From contig JACATO010001093.1 of NCBI GenBank assembly GCA_018389105.1, positions 1 through 64,000 on the forward strand: a stretch of 64,000 nucleotides of DNA, given 5' to 3'. A program made the translations under genes and the position numbers. Below are positions 49,101 to 62,430 of the stretch, one piece after another. Below the pieces are notes generated by a model. It ran no database searches and was not told the DNA's origin. It was given only the letters and a program-made list of their open reading frames with translations. Source of the stretch: Nautilus pompilius (Eukaryota; Mollusca; Cephalopoda; Nautilida; Nautilidae). How positions within the stretch are numbered: position 1 is the stretch's first letter; every line of letters starts with the position of its first letter.

Positions 49101-52100
49101 TGTGTGCACGGGTAAGAGATAGTCCAAGCTTAGCATGCACCTAAGATGCAAGATCTTCGTTTTTAAGGCTGTTGAAGTTTCTGGATTTGGTTTTTTTAGT
49201 TGTAATACCTGGTTTTCTATTAATTTTTCTGCTAGCAAGAACTTGATCTCAACTTATAAATTTCCTTAGCTTTTTATTTACCTTTCTCTTTCTCTTTTAA
49301 TAGATCATCAACAGAAACTACGTTAATGGGTTCATGACAAGGTACTGCAATTTTTATTATTACCTACATAGAAACTAACAAGGCTGTAACTAGATATTTC
49401 TCTGGTATCATAAATATACACTTCAAATCAGAGAAAGTGCTGTTGAAGTTTGAGTCTCATGAATAATGTGATCTTCAATGGCTTTCATTTAACTAGGAAA
49501 TCCTATTAATTATTGGGGAATTGTATGGTACCATTTGTTTCTCAATTACTGAAGGTTTGTATGGCAGCACTTAAACCTGCTAAAAGCAGAATTGTATTGG
49601 GAATAAATGCTGAGACTGCATGGGAGTAGTTCCCATCTTTACCTTTATTTTTGGTATTCCAACTGCTTTGATAATAGTGAATGGCTGCTTCTGACTAACT
49701 ATTTCTCCCAGCATCATCCAATTTATTGCCAAGTCTCCAGTGATGCTAGACCAAAAATTTTTTTTTGTTGCAGCTGTGTGAATTTCTGAGCAGCTTTGTC
49801 CATTATGGTGTAATGTGCAGCTAGCAGGCAAGCCTAAAGATGTGATGCTTTTATTACCATTCTCAGGATATAAAACTACCACAGCACCAAATGTGCATTA
49901 TCTTGTTGCCATTGTGACAGACTTAAATACACTCCACCCCACCCTTCAGTAATTGCTTGGCTTATCACATCAGTGTAAAGCTGGTTCACCACCCCTTGTT
50001 GCATCTATCTCCATTCTCCTGTTTTTGGTTATGCATGTTTTTCTATCTCATCCTTTGCTGTCTAGTTACCAAGTTCTCTAATAATGTCACACTCCTGCAG
50101 CTGTAGGCAGGTTTGGATTACTGAACTGGTCTGTCCTCTCACTCGTTGCTATCAAAATGGAGTATTAAAAGATGTAGGCAGCTGAATTATTTCTGCTTTA
50201 TTCCTCCTTATCACCATTTCAAACTGTATAATTATATTTCACTTCTTGCTGTTGTAGCTGGCTGTTTTTTATATTTTCAGAGGAGCTGTTGATAGATTGG
50301 TTTATTCTACTTTTGATTTATAATGTAAAAACAAAGCAATTTCTTCAAAGTTAGTTGCCAAGTGTTTTGGATTAGTGAGAATACTAAGTGTGCACATGAT
50401 CATTTACAGATGTGTAGGCTGTCAGCTAAAAATGAATGTTCCTTTTGTAAATTTATAGTGGTTAACTTCATTAAACTCAATTATATTTCAGACTTCACCA
50501 TATTCTCTTTGGGTTTCTTTTATATTGTACATTTGTGGGCAATATCATGTAATCCATTAAAACAGATTAGACAGAACTAAATAGATGTTTGGATTATGGT
50601 ATCCTTTAGCTAAAATGACTAGTCTTATTTTAACAAGTAAAAATAAGAGGGGCTGTTTCACCTCATATAAATAAGCAATTGATGTGACAGTTCATATAAT
50701 GAAGAGTTTTAGTGTGTGCCTTTTTGTTTGGGAAACCTTAACATGTAGAAAAACACTGACTATAATTTATAAATGTTGTTTTTCTTCACAGTACAATTGC
50801 CTGGAACTTGGTGTCCAGTTATTACACAAGCCTTCCGGTATCTCGCTGTAGCCTGATGAATGCTGACCAGCCATGGAGTGGACACTACGAAGTGCAGAGT
50901 CCAATTTGGATGTCTGGTATACAGCAGTAGTTTTTCTAAATACTTGTTTAAAAAATGTATAATTAGCATGGAACATCTCTGGCTAAGTGTAGTGGTACAA
51001 GCGGATAAGAGATTGTAGCCAGGTAGTAAACTAGCCAACAGAAGTACCATCTACTTCTAGCACTCAAATATCAGAGAGCTCATTGGGAGAGTGCTTACTC
51101 AAGTGCAGAGCCAGCCAGACACCTGTTTCTAATATGACAAGCAAAATGTTAGTAAGTGAATTCATCAGTCCAGTATATTCAAGTTTGGTTTGTCTGATGG
51201 TGATTTGTTACTAATGGAATAGGGGTACAGTTTGTATGTATATCATAATTAATGTCTGGCAAGAATTAGAACCAACTTCAGGTAAATGATTCTCAATGCT
51301 GTAACTAACCAACCTTTGACTCTCTTTTTTCTCACCTGTAGCTCACACCACCCAATTCACAGAACCAGGTTGGCAGTATCTCCGTCATGGCTTTGGAGTT
51401 GGAAGACTAGCCAAAGGTGGAAGCTACGTCTCACTTGTTAGCCCCAGCTTGACAGACTTCACTATGGTGATAGAAACAATGGTGGGTGGCTACCTCATAA
51501 CCACTGGCATCTCTGCTTTACAAGTCTTCTGCCTTCTAACAAAGTGTTCCTTGATTTATGGGCAGCTGAGCTTTTGCCAGATCTTGTAAACAATTTAGGA
51601 GGGCCAGAGTTTAGATAACATTTACATATGCAAATTGTTTGGTGTGCTCAGCTTTCAGGTGGTTAATTTGCTGTACAAATGTTTTGGGTGGTCCAGTCAA
51701 CATCTGACTTGTCCAATATGCCTGATTTAGAAATCTAAGTCATCCTGTTGTTTTTAAGCTGACTGTTAGATTATCATTTAATAAAAAATGTCTGGCTCTT
51801 TAAAAAGAGCAAATGTGCATGTACACAGTTGGGCAATGGGTGTTGGTTGGAGCCAGCAGGAAATTTCCAGACACCACACATTCCATTCCTGGAAGCCCAA
51901 GGTCTACAGAGCAGACATTTGTGCTGTAAAGAGAAGCATAGAAATCAAACTCCCAACTGTTGGCTGCCAGTGTCCATGAGAACTTTTGGATATTATTTCC
52001 ATACCATTTTGTACATACAAACTACTCCTCTGTATTGAGCACTGACGGCATTGTGCAACACTTCTGATGAATCTGACTTTTTTACTTCTCACATGGTAGT

Positions 52101-55100
52101 TGTGTATGGGTGTGGCACTAGCCAGCAGAGGGACTTTCATTGAACCTTCTGCTATCCATGAAAAAATGTGGACTATCTGACTTATGTTGTGGGCCGCTGG
52201 ATGGTGTCACAGCTAGAGGTCAAAAGAAAATATAACTTTTGCCTATCTTTTCAACAGCCATCTATTCAAAGATGGCAGTATTTCTATGGAAAATGGTGCC
52301 ACAACTTGCACCACCCATGCAACATGGAGAGTCAGACATGACATCTTTGCCATGAATAACCATGCATGAACCTCAGTGAGCTTTTGTGGGCTGTTGCCAT
52401 TTGATCCCTGTGAAGGTGTTAATACAGATTTGAGAGGTGGGCAGACAAAGAGCTGCACTGCAAAGTACTGATCTCACTCGCACTTCCAGGCAGCAGAGGG
52501 CCGGGTTTCAGATTTTGTCTAGATCTATCTCGGTTTGGCAACAACTCCATGGCACAGATTCTTCTGTATCAGTCTGTCTGCATGGGTTCACTCTGGGCTG
52601 AACCAAAAAGTTCTAATCAGGACATTATGCTTGGTTCTGTCCACTTTCTGTTACAGGAGTTTTTGAACGTTAGTAATCACCTGGTCACATGAACATTGGT
52701 GGTTAATCACTGAAATGGAATCTGGCTGGTTTCCATCCCCTACCACCGCTGCCAGAAGGGATTGTCTGTACACATGCTTTCAGAATAAGCGCTTGCTTGC
52801 TCGGGTCTAGTGTTTCTCTCTTTGGTGATGTTCATAAGAATAAAGCAGACTTCAGAGGATCCGTTATCCTTTTAATGTCTAAATCTGCCTCTCAGCAAGA
52901 GGATTTTGCTTTGAAAGACTAATGATTCAACATTGAGAATGGTCAGTCAGACTGGCATATTCTCCCAACATTCCTTGCTAGTTATTTTGGATGCCATTTT
53001 AAAAATTAAATATTTGGGCTTTTGTGAAGGTCTTTTTTTTATTTAAATATATTCTTTGGTTTATTCATTTAATATGTGGATGTCATTGATTTCCAGTAAC
53101 TTTTTGATCTGAAATTGATGTCAAATGCGGTAACTGTTATCTATTGCAAATTATTTCTGGGATATTTCCCCTTCCATAGCGCACTTTTGGTCATTCATTG
53201 TTTCAATCTTGGCAGCTAAGTGTATGAACGAGTTTGCACTAGGGACATCAAGGTGAACCCCAGGTGTGTACCATTACAGCAATGCTATTGCAGCTGGGTT
53301 CTACCTGATTGTCCCTAGCGAATACTGGGTGAGAGGTTGGGGGTTAAGGAATCCCAGGATAAAACGTTTTTAACACTGAATATCCCAGAAGCTGCTCTTT
53401 TCTTTTTTTTTTTTAAATATTAATTCAGTAAAAATGAAAATGGTTTCTTAGTAACTGCTTTTTCCTCCTTTCTTTCTTTTTCCCCCGTTATTTTAAGAGT
53501 TACAACAATTCCAGATGTGGTGGGCCTTCGGAACCCGAATACCAAGTGATGCCCCAGACAGCCATCTTCACTTTTAGTGGAAGCTTTGTAGGTTAACAGA
53601 ACTTGGTTTGTGAATGAATGGAAGCAAACTACTTGTGAAGTTCCCAGTTATTCTCATATAAGTGCAAAGAGCGGAGTTAGCTCTCTAATGTTGAACGGGT
53701 CACACTCTCTCTCTAAATGAGAAGTGAATACCCCATGATGAACAGTTACCCGGGCAACATTTGAGACGGATGGCGAGGTGTTTACCTGCACTCAAACTAC
53801 TTTTATTGCTGCTTCTGTTTAGAAAAGTGGGCTGGGAAATAACCCTGTCAAATGTGGTCTGAATTACATTTATCAGTTATACATACACCTGCCTACTTCA
53901 GGAGAATACTCAAATCTGCTAGTTCAAACAAACTTAGGGGGAAAGGTTAGGATATACATGATAATGAACCAAAGGCATGTGGGGGTCACAAATTCTTAGT
54001 TCATATAGTTGCCATGAGTAACCTTGAAACTCATTTGAAAATACAAAATCGCTGGTTTTCTTTAGCTGTTCAATGTTGAGCAATTTCCTCTATTTTTTGG
54101 TGGTTTTACTTGATTTTTAAATTTGAATCTTTTCGTCCAGATCATACTAACTAATACAGACCATTTTTCTGTGATACTGCACTTGAGAGATACTATGGTC
54201 AGAGTGAAGTATAAATTTGAAGCCTTTTTTTTTTTTTATTTGTGAAAATCATAAAATATTTCTTTTTGGAGATGGAGAGATGAGGATGTAGTAAGCTGAC
54301 TTAATGACTTGTAGCCCTTAAGGGTATAGATGTAATATGAAATCTCAGTTATGAGGACTACAGATGTTTGCATCTTTCTGTAGGGGCTTGATGGAATTGT
54401 TTGGAATCTTTTCTAGAAAACACTGGATTGAGAGAGAGAGAGAGGTTCTTTTGATACCTGGAGGTGGTCATAAATATAAGATAATTAGTAAAATAGTCTT
54501 AAGAAAGCACAAATGTTTCTAGAGGTTCTGTGTATGCAAGTTTAGCTGTTACCTCCACTTCATTAATATTGAAAATCTGTTGCAGTATACCGGTAGCTGT
54601 TTTTATTTTTATTTATTTACATTTTCAGGCTAATATTTCCGAGTTAATTGTCTGGCATAGCAAGCTAAACTTTGAAGGAGAGAGCTCTGTATTATTTCAA
54701 AAGCTGGATTCAGTAATGGTGAGTTTGGTACAGCAAGCAATATATTTACACAGCGTTTTCAACAAGATTTTAAAGGCACCAAAATCCTGTGGTGTGTGTG
54801 GGGGGAGAGGGTTAATTCTGTCACTTCTCACATTGGTTGGTTTTGTTTCTTCCAATGAAGCCAAATTTCAGAGATCTTTGCCCGTCACCTCCATCGGTTT
54901 ATAACCTCCAAGGGCACTGTTCTGGAGCAGTAGCCATTTCCATCCTGAGATGGCTTTGATCTGTCAACCTGTTGTGATGAGCTAACCCAGTGTCTAGCCA
55001 TGCTGTGCAGTGGGCTAAGAGAACTTAGCTACCAAGAGGTCAAAAGTTCAAGGTCAGCTTGGGCCACTTGTACAAAAAGGAAATAGAAATGCCTACTGAA

Positions 55101-58100
55101 AATTAACATTTTACTTCAAGAAAAGTTGTCCTGAAAAGTAAAGATTAGGGAAAGATCTCCAAAGCGCGAATCCATTAGTTGCCATTAATGAGATGGGGAA
55201 ACAGCTCAGTGACATTTTGACTTCCTCCTGTATGGCCATATATATATATTTATATATATATATATATATATATTTTTGACTGATTGTCTATAAATATTTG
55301 ACTAATTCTAAAGATCCTTGGGGACAATGTACCAGTGTAATTAGATCTGAGTTATTAATGCTGAGGCTAGCATCAGAAAATGGATGGGTGGGTTGTTGAT
55401 CTAACTCCTAACCTGTTAGTGATGACGTGGAAACTGCAGTTACCTGGGCTAAAGATTTTCTATCATAGCTTCTCCAAGCAGCAGTTCATTTCTGCTCCCC
55501 AATCTCCCCTTTGGTGCTTCGTTTTATTGGCTAGTAATAATCATTAAACAAATTTTTTTTTTCTTTTAAACTGCAAAAATTTAAATGAAAGAAAATTTCT
55601 ATTTTAAATTTTCTTTTGCAAAAAAAAAAATTTGATTATAGTAAGCATATTTGGACTAAGTCTGTACTTTGATTTAACACAATCGCCCGTTTCTGATTTT
55701 TTATTTTTGTTCTTCTCTAAAAGCCATTTATGCACTTTTTAAAAAAAGAAAATTATAACTTGGTTTATGCTGTTTTCTACTCTATTGGTCGGGCTTGTCC
55801 TCGATGAATTGGTATGGCACATACATTTGTAGTTCATTATTTTGAATGTTGTGCAGCTTTAGCAATGTTCAGACAACCCAAATGCATATAGCATTGTTTA
55901 CAGATATGGTATTCATTTGACCAGCATCATTTCTTTGATTTAAAGCTGGATGATCATTGGAAAGTTAAGCATTCTCTCTCAGAAGATTACCGGGCTGGCG
56001 GTGCAATGCGAGTGCACATTGACAGACTTCTATAAAGTCACCGTTTTGTTGATTTTCCTACACAGAAAGTGTGGTTTACTTGCCCTTCTTAATAGTAGCA
56101 GAACTGATGAACCCACATTTCATTAATCTTTTTGATTACTAGAAAGTTTTGAAGTTTCCCCTTCTATCCTATCCTATCTCTTTTTTTTCTGCAAATGATG
56201 CAACACCAATCTCACCTGGATTTTGATTCTGTGACGTGCATAGAGCATTGCCAATGTTGTACAGGCTCTACGAAAGTCTTGAGGTTTATATTGAGCTAAA
56301 GCTGTAAGAAATACGAACCATCCGGATAATAACTAATTTTATCCACACCACCACCTCTATTTCAGGTGGTAAATAGATCTTTAGCAGTTACACTAGAGGT
56401 TGATGAAATCTACACCTTCACCACTCTTTCAGGTGGGGCCAAAAAAAAATATTCAGATCCTCCACCCGCAAGGCCATTTCCTTTGCCTTATAAGGAAAAT
56501 TTTGAAGGTGAGAATTTATTTTTTTCTTAATGGATCTGGAATGGTATAGAGCATCTCAGTTCTAATTCTTTCATTGTTACTGACTGTATGTACCAAGTAT
56601 TTGGATATTGTGATATAGCATGTAAATATACACGTCCTCCCTCGGAGGGTTCCCTCCTTTTTTTTCTGGTGTCTTTTAATGATCCTCAAATGTTTCTTCT
56701 TCCCTTTTCAGGACCTAAGCTAAAATATTCCCTTATTTGTTTGTTTACTGAGAAATTACTTTATAGGTTTATAAAAACTGGATTTAACCAAAACAAAGAT
56801 TGGATTAGCTGAAAGGAAGTAAAATAAAAAAAAAAACAAGAAACAGAATTTTTAAGCCTTTATCCCTTGGAATGGATAACATCCCTAAGTTATAAACCAA
56901 AGGGTTAAACAAAAGTGGAGGGATAAAAAGTGAAAACTCTGAATATTCAATCTTGTGTGTGAAATAACTGGTCATGGTTGGGACCAAGAACAGGGAAGTA
57001 GAGCTGAGAGAATGGCTTCATCGATGCTATTGTTAGGATGTTTTCTTCTTTTAAATTTGAAGGCAGCATTGTACAAAGTGTTGTAACCATGCAGCAAAAT
57101 GTAAGTTAATCTGGTCCATCTATTGTTTTAGGGCAGCCTTTGTATTTTCTTGTCTGTTTTGATTGGCAGAATTAATGACTGACTCCCTTTGTAACAGATG
57201 TCAAACTACTCCTGTTGTAAGAGAGCCATTTCTTGAGTTCACCCCTGAGTTCAGTGGTGACACTGTTGTGATACTTAAGCTTGTCTGCCTGCAGTGGTCC
57301 ATCTGAGCAACATTAAAGATTTCCAGATGGTTAAGAGACCACTGTGGAGTTCTGGCCACACCCAGTGGGTTATCTCTTGCATCAGCAGCAGTGCTTAACT
57401 AACAAGGCTGCCCTACTTCCACTTTATAAGTGTGGTTAAATAAAATCTGCCTGTTGGTGTACCACAAACTACATCTCCACAACCTTCACTTGTAATGTAT
57501 TCTGGCTGTATTCACTCACTCGCTGGATATAATGGGATACTCAACTCTAATGAGGAAGCTCCTGTTATCCCACATATTCTGCCCTTTGGCCTACCAGGGC
57601 TAAGCTAGGTGTCTTGTATGTCCCACCCTCTTATTGAATAGTATTTGGTGATATGATTGTGGGGTGGCCAGTTCTCTCCTTCACCACCTGTAGCTCCTAA
57701 TTTTTCCAGGCACTTGCTTGTAAGGCAAATGAGTTAACCCAAGGGTCCTGCCATAACAAATTGTACTTGTGCTGCTAGTAAAAGTGAGCATCTTACCCAC
57801 TTAACTCCAACAAAGCTTTCGACAGTGGAACCAGTTAGCTGAATTTATTGCTGCAGCCACCCTATACTGCTAACATTGCCGTACCCTGTCCACCACCATG
57901 CTACCCAAACCCCCCCCAGCCTGTGTGATTAGAACAGTCAAAGCTGGCCCAGATGATCTTGGAGAAGTTCAAGATACTCCCCTCCTTTACCAAGTTTGGA
58001 TTGTTCTTTCCAATGCTGGGAATTTTCAGGTTCTTTCTGAAGACCTGGTTTTAGTCTCTCTCTCTCCTAGCTGCAAGCACAAGAAAATTTTCCCTTCATT

Positions 58101-61100
58101 TAACCTGTCAACACGTTATCACTTCCAGACTATGCTGAGAATGCGGAGGCAGACAACTTTGCACAGCAGATGGGAACATTTGAAGTTATTAGTGAAAATG
58201 AAACCCTGCCAAACCAGTTCTATAGGCAGATGGCACCCCAGGAGCCTGTGTACTGGTGCCTGTATGCTGATACAGGGCTTAAAACTCTGAATCTTATTGG
58301 AAACAGTTCCTGGTAATCATATACCATGTTTGGTGTTATTATATACATTGTTTTTATCGTAAAAAAAAAAAACAAATTTGCAATTTAAAAAAACAAAACA
58401 AACTTAACTCCAGCTCCTGGCACAGCCCATTAGGTATAGTCTTGCTTTGTTTAGAAAAATGTTTGGTTGTGGCTCCTGACAGGTCTCCCTTAAATCTCGA
58501 AGATTCATAGAGCATTCATTCTGAAGATAAAGTGCTTGAATGTCTCTAGTAAATGACTCACCCATCTTAGCAGTTGTATCTTCATCCAGAATATCTCTGG
58601 TAGGGGATATTTATTGATTGACTATCCATGCATCCTACCTGCCATTTTTTCCTTTGTTTTCAACACCATCTTGAAACAATTGAGCCATTTCCTCTTTAAC
58701 CAGTTTTTAAAATGTATTTTATTCCCATTAGACAGGGGTTGTTTTTTTGTACACTACGCACCCATGTGGAGAGAAGTTGAAGTCGACATCAGACATTTTT
58801 TTGGGTCATTTTGGTTGCATGGGCAATGTCAGCAGGTAAATCAATCTTGACAGTGAGTGCAAACATGGTGAGTAATGGCATGTTCTTGTGATGCTGCTGT
58901 TGAAGGTTTTGCAGATCACTCTGCCATGGCATTGACATTTGCTTCACTCAGCTTTGTGATAATATTAGCCATAACCTCTGGCCACACACCGAATAGCCTA
59001 TAGCATGACCAGGAGTGGATGGATAAGGGAATTTTCCTGATTTTATTGATGGTGGGCACTGTCCACCTTCATGAGCAGTATATGCTTAATTGCACCTGAA
59101 ATATGTAAATTTTGGTCGGATGCATTTATTTACGAGAGCCTTTGTTTTTCTGAATATTACGCAAGAGTGGGACTGAAACATAACAGATAAAACAGCCTCT
59201 CCACAGACTGAATGGCAGCATGAGGAGAGTTAATTTCTGGGAGTAGAACAAATGATGGCGCATGTTTTCTATAGAAAGATCACTTGTTTAATCATTGACT
59301 ATTGGTAATTTTTTAACAGGTCAGACATTGGCGTGGAAGCTGATGTGAGAGTTCCAAGCATCAATGGCACAAGCGGAACATTCATTGCTGCCAGAGTTGA
59401 CAAGGGAGGCTGTAATGCCCGCTATGCCAAGGGAATCTTTTTCTTTTTGTTCCCTGGCAACAGTACATTCATGCTGGCAAATGATTTAGGTGAGAAGCAA
59501 TCCAACCTGTAGACTTGCAATTTGCTTTTGTTGTTTTCTAAGGGTGAAAAATTTAATGTCAACCAACAATGACTAATGCAGTGCTATTGTACCAAGTATA
59601 AACAGAACAAAATGTACAGTACTGATAGAAGTCATTAACGCTCAGCTCAGCTATAATCTGGTTCTTCTTGAATATCAGTCGTTGTTGGTCAGGTGATGAA
59701 GCATGAAAAATAGTAAAAATAATACTCAGTTCATTGGCTTCACATTGTATACTCTATTACAGATGAACACCATTAATGAGTGGTTTTTGTAAAATGCATG
59801 AAAATGTTCCCCTAATCATCATCCCATCTCCAGTGGCTTGTACAACAGCAACTTCATGGGATTTTTACCAAATCTTCACTCCTCAATTGGTGTGAACGGT
59901 GATTCATCTGACCATGTGACAGTTTTCCATTGGTCAACTGTTCATACCTGATGGCCTTTGTTGCGTTACTGAACACTTATCTCTGCTTGCAGCAGAGATG
60001 CAGTTTCACCTGTGTGTTTAGACCACGGCTGCAGTGTTCCATAGAAGTTTGTAGCATCCATGTTGTATGGGCCTGGTAAGAGTGACTCTCAAATCTGGTC
60101 ATTTTGCTATCAAGGTAGTCTGTTAAGCAGTTCGCAAACTCTCATACCTTTTCACATCCTGGCAACAAGTGAAGTGCAGAATGCTTGATTGGTTTATGCC
60201 TATCTGGTAGTCAAACTGGCTAAGATGTAGCATGGCTTCAGCCACCAATCCCTTCTCCTCGGAGATACACATGCATACACGAACTTTCACATGCACCACT
60301 CACGCATTCACCACAAAAGATGTAGCTGAAAAGCAGCATCAATATTTGAAGATTCCAGTGATAGATAGTGATGAGATCTTAATGTTTTGGTTTTGGGCAT
60401 TTTGATTAATCATATTGACCTGGGCATTTGTTCTTGCCATTGGTCAAGTCTGGCAATTGTATGAGTTTTCCCCCAGTATCTGATTTCTAAACATCTAGTG
60501 TTGCACAATAATTCTCTTTTTTTAAAACAATGAAAATACTTTTTACAGAAAGCAAATATCTACACCACTCAATAGTGGTAGTAATAAATTGTTTTGCTTT
60601 GCTTTGTACAATTAAAATGGAGTCTGTATAGTGAATTCTAGAAAATAGGATTTACACATGGGTAGTAAATAATATCTACACATTTTCTAAATTTATTTTC
60701 GTTGTGATACATTTTATAATGTAGGCTACAAACACAATTTTTCTTTGCAAAATTTAATTTTACAAAATTCACATTTTATTATAAGTATTGGTTACTTCTC
60801 TTATGATAATTATCTCCTATTTGGTTATTTTTTCTGTGAAAATTTAAGTACAATTATAATTGGCTGACCAAAAGTCATTCTGATAACGTGTGCTTATTTT
60901 AACAATTTTATATGAAAAGACGGTGATAGAGATGGCATTATTATGAATCTTCAATTGACGATGTTCTCAATAGTAGTACTGTGTGGCAGCAGTAGAGCCA
61001 AATCAATAAAATGGTACAAAACAAAAACAACTTTGTTTTTCCAGCTGGAACCAGCCCCATTATTGAGGGACACATCAGCGTGTCTGTGAATGACTGGAAT

Positions 61101-61388
61101 ACCCTGGGTTTGTCCCTAAAGGTAAAGATGCTGAACAACGAGACACAGCTTTATTCTACGCACAAGCTTGTAAAAAGTAATTTTATCTACCATTTTTTTA
61201 TTTTTTTTTTACAGGGATCACAAGCTTCTGGCTACATAAACGAGCAGCAAATTTTTTACATACCAGTACCTAGCTCCCCGGCCAGCGGCTTTGTTGCTAT
61301 GGGAACAGCCTCATATGGTGCCGGGGATTTTGACAACTTTGTTATCATGCAAAATCAGGACGACTACTTGAGATTTCAAAAGAACTGA
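34171..61388 (+). CDS. GALC: galactosylceramidase (galactocerebrosidase), lysosomal
   Basis: Lysosomal hydrolase that removes galactose from galactosylceramide and psychosine; human loss causes Krabbe disease. Coding exons: 34171-34326, 38607-38675, 40174-40237, 42582-42670, 42799-42966, 43095-43133, 43816-43952, 45282-45399, 49304-49341, 50792-50916, 51342-51481, 53498-53587, 54629-54718, 56366-56507, 58129-58312, 59320-59489, 61045-61121, 61215-61388. All junctions are GT-AG and in phase, giving 689 residues, close to human (685). A signal peptide ([10 protein letters not shown]) is followed by [13 protein letters not shown]. The TIM barrel has [20 protein letters not shown], the acid/base Glu in IWNEKY (exon 6) and the nucleophile Glu in LWSSEDFS (exon 8). 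The lectin-like C-terminus ends in GDFDNFVIM. The ATG at 34171 is preferred because it starts the signal peptide. The gene appears intact. The human gene is described with 17 exons; here 18 are read, probably because exons 8 and 9 are split by an extra intron. Confidence 0.97.
34581..38567. repeat. minisatellite filling GALC intron 1, about 100 units
   Basis: The unit is TATGAACATTGCCTGAGAGC, then TTCAATAT, followed by a (GT)n tract of varying length. Periods run mostly from 33 to 42 bp over nearly 4 kb. Variants are grouped: GT-rich tails dominate at 34.6-36.5 kb, ATGTATGTGTG tails at 36.5-37.2 kb, TTCGATAT cores at 37.19-37.44 kb, and TTACCTGAGAG cores near 35.94-36.04 and 38.33-38.38 kb. 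The array ends about 40 bp before exon 2 of GALC. Confidence 0.97.
38676..40173 (+). other. GALC intron 2
   Basis: AT-rich intron with no recognisable transposon, RNA gene or second coding sequence. Confidence 0.8.
41138..42159 (-). mobile_element. mariner transposon, internally deleted copy 2, in GALC intron 3
   Basis: It is 1,022 bp long and flanked by TA dinucleotides (41136-41137 and 42160-42161). The left end TTAGGTTGTTACCAAAGTTT and the right end, whose inverse starts TCAGGTCGTTACAAACGTTT, form imperfect inverted repeats. Minus-strand translation shows [27 protein letters not shown] and [14 protein letters not shown], with frame breaks. The segment with the first catalytic Asp (CDEKW region) is absent. 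Orientation is opposite to the gene and to copy 1 at 29243-30248. Confidence 0.9.
43953..45281 (+). other. GALC intron 7
   Basis: It contains moderately GC-rich interspersed sequence at about 44,000-44,470 that looks like an old repeat, but no family is recognised. The rest is AT-rich with homopolymer tracts. Confidence 0.6.
45400..49303 (+). other. GALC intron 8 (3.9 kb)
   Basis: This intron separates CWAR| from [12 protein letters not shown]. The flanking exons total 118+38=156 bases, which I believe is the size of a single exon in the human gene, so this may be an extra intron or one lost in mammals. A minus-strand open stretch (48363-48175) within about 47,700-48,640 resembles decayed transposon sequence, but no family can be named. 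Confidence 0.5.
54985..55130 (+). repeat. possible tRNA-derived SINE in GALC intron 13
   Basis: A box A-like segment (TGTGCAGTGGGCTAAG) is followed about 35 bases later by a box B-like AGTTCAAGGTCAG, the layout of a tRNA-derived SINE head. No target-site duplication or tail was defined. A similar but weaker layout is seen near 50,975-51,120. Confidence 0.4.
55237..55274. repeat. (TA)n microsatellite
   Basis: A nearly pure TA tract of about 37 bp in GALC intron 13. Confidence 0.9.
56508..58128 (+). other. GALC intron 14
   Basis: The sequence from about 57,170 to 57,890 is less AT-rich than its surroundings and has the look of an old interspersed repeat. No open frame or family signature is convincing. 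Confidence 0.5.
59780..60330 (-). mobile_element. Tc1-like transposase remnant in GALC intron 16
   Basis: Minus-strand translation gives [16 protein letters not shown], matching the WSDES.F block around the second catalytic Asp of Tc1 transposases, followed by stops. Only part of the element is evident, and no terminal repeats were found. Confidence 0.6.
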
Positions 61389-61509
61389 AAATAGTTAACA
61401 CCTGGATGATCTCAGCAACTGTTTTCCCAAGAGCTGTGATGTAGTTTTTTTTTTTTGTTTTGTTCTTTTTAATTGAAATTTCAGAGTTGTCTACGAATTG
61501 ATGTTTTGA

Positions 61510-61515
61510 AATAAA
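61510..61515 (+). terminator. GALC poly(A) signal AATAAA
   Basis: This is the first AATAAA after the GALC stop codon (TGA 61386-61388), giving a short 3' UTR of about 140 bases. GT-rich sequence follows. Longer 3' ends further downstream are possible. Confidence 0.6.
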
Positions 61516-61534
61516 AAATTAAATTGTCCAACAA

Positions 61535-62430
61535 AGTTAGAAATTAGGTTGAAATGTGTCCAAAAAAAAAAAAAAGTTGCAGAGGCTGCAGGTGTTAAAT
61601 ATTTTACATAAAATCTTTGTTTTAGCTTCCAGTAAAACAACAGACTTTTTTTTTTTTTAACTCCATACATCAGTTTCCCTTATATTGCATCATTAAGAAC
61701 TGCTGAGGGCAGCCCATACTGTTGCTTTGTTTTTTTAATGTGATAGTATTAATAATGAAAGTTCAGACCTTACATAAATCATCTGGTCTTCAATGATGTC
61801 TTAGTAATTGCCCCCTTTTTTTGGTGCATTGTATAATTTTAAGTTTAATTAACTCAAAGACTAACGAAAATGCTCAGAACCGGTCATGGCACCATGTTTC
61901 CTTGTAGGAAAGGATCTCGCACTTATGTGATTTACTGTCGCCATATTAGATGTTTCGGGAATATTTCTGCATCTAATGGCGAATAATCTGTCAAATAAAC
62001 GAGAGAAATATGAAACTGTGTCTTGAAACACAACCAGTTCAGAACTGGTAAACAAAGTGAGCCCTCCATTGTTAATTTATGACAAAAAGAAAGCAGTGTA
62101 TAACCCTGCCTTCATCTCTAACAGTTCCCACTTGCTCAGCACTATTCAGCCCCCTCAAAGGCAGAACTGGGAAGAAGGAAATGTGGTGAGGAATATTGAC
62201 CTTTTTAAATCTCCCCCTTTTCTGATTTTTTTATCAGTTTATAAATGCACCTCTGAATTACCCATAATACTAAAAATTAAAACAAGATGGTGGAAATCAA
62301 GAGGACCAACTGGTATACTGCAGACAACCGAAATTATCGCATTTTGTGCCCCCTTTTTGATGTGTGGTTCTGTAGGTGGTAACTAAATGGAACGTATGAT
62401 GAACTCAAGGTTCCGGAAATTCCCCTACAT
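61535..62430. other. intergenic sequence between GALC and the next gene
   Basis: AT-rich with poly-T and poly-A tracts; no gene recognised. Confidence 0.6.
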
